Source: Gemmatimonadota bacterium | GTDB lineage: Bacteria > Gemmatimonadota > Gemmatimonadetes > Gemmatimonadales > Gemmatimonadaceae | Direction: 5' to 3' | Assembly (NCBI GenBank): GCA_003222065.1 | Contig: QHUV01000244.1 | Location: 1-7,133, forward strand | Length of the DNA: 7,133 bases | In this document: piece by piece, positions 1 to 5,692 of the stretch | Position numbering within the stretch: position 1 is the stretch's first letter | How the letters are laid out: each line of letters opens with the position of its first letter | The notes under the pieces: generated by a model | Told to the model about the DNA's origin: nothing | Databases searched by the model: none | What the model saw: the letters and a program-made list of their open reading frames with translations, nothing else | Translations under genes and position numbers: made by a program

Positions 1-220
1 AGCGGCGCCGGCGGAGCGGCGGGGAGCGGCTCCAGTCTCGCTCGGGAGAGCTTGCGCGAACGGTGTCGGGGCGAGGGCGCCACGGATAGCGGTGTAGAGT
101 GGACGAGCAGGCGTTACGGCACGCGGCGGTCGAGGAATGTAACCTTCTCTCGGGACGCGTCCGCGACAAGCGGTCGCGGAAAAGCTCATCACTCACTCGG
201 ATCGTTCGTCGGATACGCGC
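1..220. other. Left-edge region with no recognisable gene
   Basis: All three plus-strand frames and the minus strand were read here. One plus frame ends at a TAG at 95-97, and another runs out of frame into the following gene; neither gives recognisable protein. A minus-strand frame is open from an ATG at 189-187 to the left edge (63 codons), but it is rich in Arg, Ala and Pro and looks like chance at this GC content. What can be supported is a perfect 10-base palindrome (153-162) overlapping a hairpin (160-180) upstream of the gene starting at 221. I see no convincing sigma70-type promoter. The region most likely contains the 3' end of an unseen gene and the upstream region of the next. Confidence 0.5.
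153..180 (+). promoter_or_regulatory. Palindrome GGACGCGTCC overlapping an 8-bp hairpin upstream of the DUF255 gene
   Basis: Bases 153-162 (GGACGCGTCC) are a perfect palindrome. Bases 160-167 (TCCGCGAC) and 173-180 (GTCGCGGA) form a perfect 8-bp stem around the 5-base loop AAGCG. The hairpin ends 40 bases before the ATG at 221. It is followed by AAAAG, so it is not a T-tailed intrinsic terminator on the plus strand. It could be an operator or a 5'-UTR hairpin, but in GC-rich DNA such symmetry can arise by chance. Confidence 0.3.
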
Positions 221-2077
221 ATGGCCAACCGCCTCAGCACGGAAACCAGCCCGTACTTGTTGCAGCACGCGAACAATCCCGTGGACTGGCGTCCGTGGGG
301 CGAGGAAGCGCTCAGCGAGGCACGGCGCGAGGACAAGCCGATCCTGCTCAGCGTCGGTTACGCCGCGTGCCACTGGTGCCATGTCATGGAGCACGAGTCG
401 TTCGAGGACGACGCCATCGCGGCGTTAATGAATGAGAACTTCATCAATATCAAGGTGGACCGGGAGGAGCGGCCTGACATTGACGGGATCTACATGCAGG
501 CGGTACAGGCGATGACGGGCCACGGCGGATGGCCGATGACCGTCTTCCTGACGCCGGAGGGCGTTCCCTTCTACGCCGGTACGTACTTCCCCGGCGAGGA
601 TCGCCAGGGCATGCCGTCGTTCAAGCGCGTACTCACGGCCGTCGGTGAGGCGTATCGAACTCGGCGCGTGGACGTCGACCGCACGACGGCGCAACTGCGC
701 GAGTTCTTCGCGTCGACCATGCATCCGACGCGCAGCACGGGCACTCTTTCACCGTCGCTCCTCGAGCGCGCCTATCGAGGGTTGGCTCAGGATCATGACG
801 CGCGTCACGGCGGCTTTGGTGGCGCGCCTAAATTCCCGCAGACGATGGCGCTCGACTCCGTCTTGCGGTACGGGGCGCGGACGCGCACCGAGCTCGCGCT
901 GACAATCGCGCACGAGTCGTTTCGAGCCATGGCGCGTGGCGTGACTGGTCGCGACGGCGGATTCTATTCGTCGCTCGACGCCGACAGCGAAGGTTACGAA
1001 GGGAAATTCTATGTGTGGACGCGGGCCGAGCTCGACACCGTGCTCGGCGGCGAGGCGCCGCTCGCCACGGAGTATTGGGGGGTGACAACTGAGGGCAACT
1101 TCGAGGGCAAGAACATCCTGCACGTGCCTAACGATCACGCGGTGGTGGCGGCGCGGCACGGCATCTCGGCCGCCGAGCTGCGCGCCCGGCTCGCCAGCGC
1201 CAAGCATGCCCTGCTCGCCGCGCGCGGGGAACGCGTCCGACCGGGTCGGGACGACAAGATTCTCGCCTCCTGGAACGGGTTGATGGTGCGCGCCCTGGCG
1301 GAAGCGGCCCGTGCCCTCGACCGGATGACGTATCGCGCCGAGGCTATCCGGCACGGTGAATTTCTCTTTCGTGCGCTCGTCCGTGAAGGACGCGTGCTTC
1401 GGTCGTACAAGGACGGCGTCGCGAAGATCGGCGGATATCTCGAGGACTACGCCGCGCTCGCGCTCGCCGCGCTCGCGCTCTACGAGCTCACGTTCGATGA
1501 CGTGTGGCTGACGCGGGCGCGCACGCTCACCGACGCGGCCGTCGAATGGTTTTGGGATGACGGCGCGGGCGCATTCTTCGACACGCCGCACGACCATGAG
1601 GTACTCGTGACGCGTCCGCGCGACGTCACGGACAACGCGACGCCGTCCGGAACGTCGCTGGTCGCCGAGTTGCTGGCGCGCCTCGCGGACCTCCTGCAGG
1701 ACGAGACCATGCGCCGGCGTGCCACATATGTCCTGGAGACGGTCGCCGAACCGATGGCCCGCCACCCCGCGGCGTTCGGCCACGCGTTAGGCGTCGCCGA
1801 CCTCCTGGTGCGTGGCGCCGTGGAGTTGGCGATCGTCGGGGATCCGGCGTCGGAGGACTTCCGAGCGCTGACGCGGGCCGCCGCCGAGCGCTACGTGCCG
1901 TCGCCCGTCCTCGCCGGCGGAGCGGCGCGGAGCGCGCCGGGGATTCCTCTGCTTGCCGATCGGCCGACGGCGGGCGGCCGCGCGACGGCCTACGTCTGCC
2001 GGAACTACGCCTGCGACGCGCCGGTCACCGACGCCGACCTTCTGGGAACGCAGCTCGATGCGGCAACGACCGCCTAA
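221..2077 (+). CDS. DUF255 / YyaL / SPATA20-family thioredoxin-domain protein, with a conserved internal block missing
   Basis: This is a cytosolic-type protein (no signal peptide) of the DUF255 family, also called SSP411, bacterial YyaL or human SPATA20. Its biochemical role is poorly defined. The 618 residues begin with a thioredoxin-like domain: [17 protein letters not shown] near residues 7-23, the Cys-His-Trp-Cys redox motif at C50-C53, then [13 protein letters not shown] at about 100-112. The alpha/alpha-barrel part follows, with [10 protein letters not shown] (197-206), DADSEG..GKFYVWT (253-267), [10 protein letters not shown] (344-353), NATPSGTS and the C-terminal AYVCRNYAC pair (C593, C598). 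The start is firm: it is the only start codon between the in-frame TAA at 140-142 and the conserved N-terminus. The SD is weak (GGA 7 bases upstream). Members usually run to about 670-700 residues. Between MARG (237-240) and GGFYS (246-250) roughly 60-65 residues are absent in frame, including the family's HFEKMLYDNA block, so the protein may be impaired. Family assignment is very sure; activity is not. Confidence 0.95.
   Translation: MANRLSTETSPYLLQHANNPVDWRPWGEEALSEARREDKPILLSVGYAACHWCHVMEHESFEDDAIAALMNENFINIKVDREERPDIDGIYMQAVQAMTGHGGWPMTVFLTPEGVPFYAGTYFPGEDRQGMPSFKRVLTAVGEAYRTRRVDVDRTTAQLREFFASTMHPTRSTGTLSPSLLERAYRGLAQDHDARHGGFGGAPKFPQTMALDSVLRYGARTRTELALTIAHESFRAMARGVTGRDGGFYSSLDADSEGYEGKFYVWTRAELDTVLGGEAPLATEYWGVTTEGNFEGKNILHVPNDHAVVAARHGISAAELRARLASAKHALLAARGERVRPGRDDKILASWNGLMVRALAEAARALDRMTYRAEAIRHGEFLFRALVREGRVLRSYKDGVAKIGGYLEDYAALALAALALYELTFDDVWLTRARTLTDAAVEWFWDDGAGAFFDTPHDHEVLVTRPRDVTDNATPSGTSLVAELLARLADLLQDETMRRRATYVLETVAEPMARHPAAFGHALGVADLLVRGAVELAIVGDPASEDFRALTRAAAERYVPSPVLAGGAARSAPGIPLLADRPTAGGRATAYVCRNYACDAPVTDADLLGTQLDAATTA
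1451..1480 (+). repeat. Perfect 15-bp tandem duplication inside the DUF255 gene
   Basis: The 15-mer GCCGCGCTCGCGCTC occurs twice head to tail at 1451-1465 and 1466-1480, in frame, encoding AALAL twice just after the conserved EDY. The spacing to the following YE.TFD motif matches the family as I recall it, so this is probably low-complexity alanine/leucine helix coding and not a recent insertion. It could still be a slippage-prone site. Confidence 0.8.
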
Positions 2078-2082
2078 CGACC

Positions 2083-2448
2083 TCAGGCGATGCGGCGGGC
2101 AATGTCGGCGCGCATCACTTCCAGCGCGGCGCACGCTTTGGTGAAAGCGTCGCGCAAGCTGCCGACCATCGGCGCCAGCACATCGGCCGCGGCGCCGTTA
2201 CGACCCCTCCGCTCGATCTCGGCCGCGCGCTGACCTAACGCGGCGGCGCCGAGGTTGCCGGCGCTGGACTTGAGAGAGTGCGCGGCGGCAACAATGGCGT
2301 CGGCATCTCCCGTGGCGATGCCTTGCTCGGCCGCGTCGAGTCGTTCCTTCCCCTGCGCAACAAACAGGTCGATGAGCTCAACGAGAAACTCCGCGCCGAA
2401 GCGGGCGGCCAGACGTTCGAGATGCGTACGATCGATCGGCTCGGCCAT
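2083..2448 (-). CDS. Stand-alone HPt (histidine phosphotransfer) domain protein
   Basis: The protein is a 121-residue, all-helical, soluble HPt domain with nothing else attached. HPt proteins carry a phosphoryl group on histidine between receiver domains. The hallmark AHSLKSSAGNLGA lies at residues 56-68, with H57 the expected phosphorylated residue and K60 the usual conserved lysine three residues later. LVELIDLFVAQ (22-32) supplies the preceding helix and AAEIE (75-79) the following one. Length is normal for a single-domain HPt. It is the last gene of the minus-strand operon, 5 bases after the stop of the broken lipoprotein gene, and its own stop is 5 bases from the convergent DUF255 stop, with no terminator hairpin visible between. 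No hybrid kinase or extra receiver domain occurs in the window, so its partners are unclear: the adjacent OmpR-type regulator or a distant hybrid kinase. The domain call is strong; the pathway is inferred. Confidence 0.93.
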   Translation of the reverse strand: MAEPIDRTHLERLAARFGAEFLVELIDLFVAQGKERLDAAEQGIATGDADAIVAAAHSLKSSAGNLGAAALGQRAAEIERRGRNGAAADVLAPMVGSLRDAFTKACAALEVMRADIARRIA

Positions 2449-2456
2449 CTCACCTA
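2449..2456 (-). promoter_or_regulatory. Shine-Dalgarno of the HPt gene, overlapping the upstream stop codon
   Basis: On the minus strand the bases before the HPt ATG read TAGGTGAG. The TAG (2456-2454) is the stop of the preceding reading frame, and AGGTGAG is a good, closely spaced SD. This fixes the ATG at 2448 as the start and would allow independent initiation or reinitiation at HPt. Confidence 0.6.
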
Positions 2457-3103
2457 TTGAGCTGGGTTCCGCTTATACCACGGCGTGTGCGTCGCCAACT
2501 GCGCAGGATCGAACAGAGCATCGTCGATCGGCACGTCGACGCGAACGTTCGCGTAGACTTCGCGCAGGCTCGGCTTGCCGTCGCGAAGGCCCGTGACTTC
2601 CTCGGCGACCCACGATTGCCCATGGGGAACATATCGCTGAAACCGATACTCGTCGCGACGCGAGCCGTTCGGCGTCTTCACGGTCTCGACAAGCCTAACG
2701 AACAACAGCCGCTCGGCGTCGATCCAGAACTGTTTGGAGGTGCTATCACCGGCGTCCGCGCCGACGACGAAGACCGGTCGATTCTCCCACGTCGCGCGTG
2801 AGACTTTGGACATGTCGATGCCACGGCGTCTCAGAATGTCGATGGTGCGCTCCACGGGCTGGGTGTACACGTCGAAGCCGAGAATGAGCAGCTCGTTCAT
2901 CTGCGCGCGGCTGTTGGCGAGCTTTCTGTTGGCAAACGAATACAGCCGCTCGTCGGGTCGGTGCGCCGACCTGGGGTCACCGCCGCGGGCGGGGGCGACG
3001 TCTTGACCGGTGATCGCGCGCACGACAGCGCGGACACGAGAACCGCGAGCGTCGACAGCCAAAGGCCGCTGGCGTGCCGACGTGAATTGGTCGTCGAGGT
3101 CAT
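2454..3103 (-). pseudogene. Broken LolA/LppX-like exported (lipo)protein gene: signal peptide and domain in different frames
   Basis: The natural start is the ATG at 3103-3101, which overlaps the response regulator stop as ATGA. That frame begins with a signal peptide: basic NSRRH, then the hydrophobic stretch LWLSTLAVLVSAL, then SC (C28, an imperfect lipobox) and a Pro/Ala linker. It runs on to a stop at 2899-2897, giving only 68 residues. A good C-terminal domain lies in another frame (a -1 or +2 change) from about 2954 to the TAG at 2456-2454: RLYSFANRKL, LLILGFDVY, RPVFVVGADAGD, SKQFWIDAERLLFVRLV, YANVRVDVPIDDALFDP. This resembles envelope proteins of the LolA/lipoprotein-sorting superfamily (recalled, not searched). 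Relatives have about 70-75 more residues between linker and this domain, forming the first strands of the fold; none is found in any frame here. The same C-terminal frame is open up to an ATG at 3191 inside the regulator gene, but that start would lose the signal peptide. A deletion plus frame change is the simplest reading. Confidence 0.75.
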
Positions 3104-3807
3104 GGCTCCAGGCGATATCCTGCTTTCCAGACCGTGAGAATATGCCGCGGCGCGGACGGGTCATCTTCGAGCTTCCGGCGCAACTCCGCAATATGAATGT
3201 CCACGGTTCGCGTCATGACTTCAACTCGATGACCCCACACCTCACGAAGGAGCTCGACACGGGACACGACCGCACCACGACGCCGCACGAGCGTGAGCAA
3301 AAGATCGAACTCCTTGGGGCTGAGCGCCACTACTTGGCCCGCCCTCGTCACCGTGCGCGACGCGGGGTTGATCTCGATGTCTCCGAAGTGCTCGATCGAG
3401 TCGCCGCCTACGTGGGTGCCCCGCTCCGACATGCGCGAGCGGCGTAGCAGCGCGCCGACGCGCGCGAGTAGTTCCAGCACGCCGCATGGCTTCGTGACGT
3501 AGTCATCCGCGCCGAGGCGGAACCCGAGCACTTTGTCCGCCTCCTGGCCCCGCGCGGTAAGAATGAGCACCGGCATCTCGAGTCCATCATCGCGAAGGCT
3601 GCGCAATACTCGATAGCCGTCCATTCCCGGCAGCATGAGGTCGAGAATCACGAGATCGGGAAGCCACTGCTTCGCTCTGGAGAGCCCGGTCTCCCCATCC
3701 TCGGCGACAGCAACCTCATAGCCCTCGATCTCGAGTCCAGTGCGCAGGCCGTAGGCGAGGTCGGGATTGTCCTCGACGATGAGGATGTTGCCTTGCTGCA
3801 CCGTCAT
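3100..3807 (-). CDS. OmpR/PhoB-family DNA-binding response regulator
   Basis: This 235-residue cytoplasmic transcription factor is phosphorylated by the partner kinase encoded just upstream. The receiver domain (about 6-120) has the acidic pair E12-D13 in IVEDN, phospho-acceptor D56 in ILDLMLPG, T84 in LILTARG and K106 in YVTKP. A linker leads to a winged-helix DNA-binding domain (about 140-235) with LSPKEFDLLLTL, the recognition-helix region RTVDIHIAELRRKL and the wing WKAGYRL. The length is typical. I chose the ATG at 3807, which overlaps the kinase stop as TGATG; a TTG directly before it (3810) would add one residue. The 3' end overlaps the start of the next gene (ATGA). After the conserved Lys-Pro there is Cys (KPCG), where Phe or Tyr is usual; all phosphorylation residues are present. 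Targets are unknown, though regulation of its own operon or of the divergent dehydrogenase would be natural guesses. Confidence 0.96.
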   Translation of the reverse strand: MTVQQGNILIVEDNPDLAYGLRTGLEIEGYEVAVAEDGETGLSRAKQWLPDLVILDLMLPGMDGYRVLRSLRDDGLEMPVLILTARGQEADKVLGFRLGADDYVTKPCGVLELLARVGALLRRSRMSERGTHVGGDSIEHFGDIEINPASRTVTRAGQVVALSPKEFDLLLTLVRRRGAVVSRVELLREVWGHRVEVMTRTVDIHIAELRRKLEDDPSAPRHILTVWKAGYRLEP

Positions 3808-5606
3808 CAATGCTCGCTGGTCGCTGGTGCGTGCTCGCGCAGAGCGTCGAGCTCGGGGCGCGACTCGTCCCCCAGCGCGCTGTGCGCGGGCAGCTCGACG
3901 ACGACGCGCGCGCCACCGTCCGGGTTCGACGCTTCGATCCAGGCCGCGCCGCCGTGGAGGGCTACGAGCTCACGCACCACAGAGAGTCCGATACCGCTGC
4001 CGCCCATCGCCGATTCAGCGCTCCGGCTCAACCGCACGTATGGCTCCCACACCCGATCGCGATCGGCGGCGGGAATTCCCGGTCCTTGATCCTCTACCCA
4101 AAAGCGCACGCGCGCGCCGCCGGTCGCCGGCGCCGCCGAGCTGCCGACGGAGATCGTCTGTCCCGCCGGTCCGTACTTGGCCGCGTTGTCGAGCAGGTTG
4201 AGCAGAATCTGACGCAGGGCATCACGGTCGGCGGTCACCGTCAAACCGGCGATGGCCGACGCGCGCACCGTCATGCGTCGCGACCGCGCGAGTGGCGCGA
4301 ACATCTCCACGGCGTCGCGAATCTCCGCCTCGAGATCGAGCGATGCCGGCGTAATCCGATTCGTGCCCTTCTCGGCCCGAGAGAAGTTGAGCACATTCTC
4401 AACGAGGTACGTGAGGCGCCGCGCCTCCTGGTCGATGATTCCCGCCGATCGCGCCCGCTCCTCGTCAGTGCGGAGCTTGCCAAGATGCAGCAGCTCGGCG
4501 AACCAACGGATTTGCGCCAGCGGCGTGCGGAGCTCGTGCGAAACCCCCGAGACAAACTCGGTGCGCAGGCGCGCCAATTCTTGCTGGCGATGCAGCTGGA
4601 TGAGCGCCACGCCGAGGAGTCCCGCCGTCAAAACGAACACGCCGGCGAGCAACGGCAGCCGCGACCGCGGCAGACCGCCGACGACGAGCTGCGAGGCCAG
4701 CTCCGGCCGGAGACCGACATGCATAACGAGCTGCCCAAAGTTCGCCTCGAGCGTATCGGCGGCACTGTGCGCCGACGGGAAATATCCCGGTGACCTATAA
4801 ATCTCCCGTCCGTCCAACGTCGTCACGGAGATGGCGAGAATCGAATCGGGGGCCGTCTCGCGCAGCAGGGACGGCGGCAGGAGTGCGTTGCGCCGGTGGA
4901 TCAGGCTCAACGTGGGGCCAAGGTAGGTGCGAGGATCCGTTGCGTAGCCGTAGATGACCACCGGCCGGCCGGCGCTGGGCTCGCGCACGACGACGAAGAC
5001 CAGCAACTGCGGGACGGACGAATCCACGGCCACGCGCGCGCGTGCCGGGTCCGCGAAGACCATCGCGTACGAGTCGTTCGTCAATACAACCGCCAGCGGC
5101 CGCAGCGCGCCGAACCGTGCGTCGGGCGACCCAAAGGTCTGCGGGCGACCGGTCATGGGCGGCAGTGCCTTCGCGTAGGCAACGATCGTATCGCGCGCCC
5201 AGGCGATTTCCGCATCGGGAAGGTCGTTCGCCGTCGTCCGGAACGTCCCGTCAGACCAGTCGTAGCGGAAGAAATACTTCACGCCGCCGAGGCAGCGGCA
5301 CCACGGCTCCGTTATCGCCCGTGCGTCAGCTTCGGCTTGCTCGGGAGACGCCACCGTTTCAGCCAAGCGCCGCGGATCGACACGCGACGCCTGTGCGCTG
5401 AGTGACAAGATGATCGGCGAGAGCACGCTGCTCTTCGTCTGCTGCGTGAGCTGCCAGTCAGCGAAAGATGCGTAATCGTTCAACGTTGCTTCGGCGATGC
5501 GCTGATGCGATCGCACGGCGTCCTGTGCCTGAAATACCAGGACGCCGACAAGAACGAGCGCCAGGGCGAGAAGAAGGACGGTGCCGAACGAGCGAGGGGC
5601 GCGCAT
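3807..5606 (-). CDS. Membrane sensor histidine kinase (HisKA + HATPase_c) with large extracytoplasmic domain
   Basis: This 599-residue inner-membrane kinase would phosphorylate the regulator encoded directly downstream. Transmembrane segment 1 is at about residues 8-25 (VLLLALALVLVGVLVF) and segment 2 at about 317-337 (LPLLAGVFVLTAGLLGVALI). Between them is a roughly 285-residue sensor region with no domain I can name; it holds the Cys-Arg-Cys motif C103/C105 followed by VKYFFRYDWSDGTF. The cytoplasmic part has no obvious HAMP or PAS. HisKA has SHELRTPLAQIRW with phospho-acceptor H357. The ATPase domain has the N-box LLNLLDNAAKYG (468-479), G1 DQGPGIP (506-512) and G2 GGSGIGLS (535-542), all intact. 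The kinase is non-hybrid: there is no receiver or HPt domain. The ATG at 5606 is followed at once by basic residues and TM1, with AGG about 6 bases upstream. It is the first gene of the operon and diverges from the acyl-CoA dehydrogenase gene. The ligand is unknown. Confidence 0.96.
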   Translation of the reverse strand: MRAPRSFGTVLLLALALVLVGVLVFQAQDAVRSHQRIAEATLNDYASFADWQLTQQTKSSVLSPIILSLSAQASRVDPRRLAETVASPEQAEADARAITEPWCRCLGGVKYFFRYDWSDGTFRTTANDLPDAEIAWARDTIVAYAKALPPMTGRPQTFGSPDARFGALRPLAVVLTNDSYAMVFADPARARVAVDSSVPQLLVFVVVREPSAGRPVVIYGYATDPRTYLGPTLSLIHRRNALLPPSLLRETAPDSILAISVTTLDGREIYRSPGYFPSAHSAADTLEANFGQLVMHVGLRPELASQLVVGGLPRSRLPLLAGVFVLTAGLLGVALIQLHRQQELARLRTEFVSGVSHELRTPLAQIRWFAELLHLGKLRTDEERARSAGIIDQEARRLTYLVENVLNFSRAEKGTNRITPASLDLEAEIRDAVEMFAPLARSRRMTVRASAIAGLTVTADRDALRQILLNLLDNAAKYGPAGQTISVGSSAAPATGGARVRFWVEDQGPGIPAADRDRVWEPYVRLSRSAESAMGGSGIGLSVVRELVALHGGAAWIEASNPDGGARVVVELPAHSALGDESRPELDALREHAPATSEH

Positions 5607-5692
5607 GCCGGACCTAAGGAAATGTCGGGCCGTGCCCTTGGAAAGCCCACGTGGTCGCCATTACCCATTCCTTACAGTCAACTCGCCAATTC
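5607..5692. promoter_or_regulatory. Divergent intergenic region between kinase operon and acyl-CoA dehydrogenase
   Basis: These 86 bases must carry promoters for both directions unless transcription enters from outside. Seen directly: a near-consensus -35-like TTGACT on the minus strand (5681-5676) without a convincing -10 at 17 bases; on the plus strand TTGGAA (5638-5643) with a poor -10-like TTACCC 17 bases later; and the perfect palindrome CCACGTGG (5647-5654) near the centre. The region is less GC-rich than its surroundings. It is a plausible site for the response regulator, but I see no clear pair of direct repeats of the kind OmpR-family proteins bind. Confidence 0.45.

Noticed and set aside
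1..189. Minus-strand open frame from an ATG at 189-187 running off the left edge (63 codons)
   Set aside because: Composition is Arg/Ala/Pro-rich with no motif; an open frame of this length is expected by chance at this GC content.
749..1783. 344-codon minus-strand open frame opposite the DUF255 gene
   Set aside because: It is the antisense shadow of a strongly recognised gene; its translation shows no family motif.
1126..1792. Integron attC site built from GCCTAAC and GTTAGGC words
   Set aside because: The words are inside the coding sequence, some 650 bases apart, with no paired inner core sites and no integrase or cassette array.
2078..2082. Bidirectional terminator between the convergent DUF255 and HPt genes
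   Set aside because: The gap is 5 bases and no stem-loop with a T-run was found at either gene end.
2970..3000. Programmed -1 frameshift at the CCCCC run in the lipoprotein gene
   Set aside because: A shift there would join the frames, but the 70-75 residue block typical of the family would still be missing, and no clear slippery heptamer plus downstream structure is seen.
2454..3191. A 245-residue gene starting at ATG 3191 inside the response regulator
   Set aside because: It would overlap the regulator by about 90 bases and lack the signal peptide, which is present in the neighbouring frame at the ATGA overlap. The open upstream stretch is regulator sequence read in another frame.
3810..4793. 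327-codon plus-strand open frame opposite the histidine kinase
   Set aside because: The kinase motifs lie on the other strand; this translation is Arg/His-rich and has no recognisable domain.
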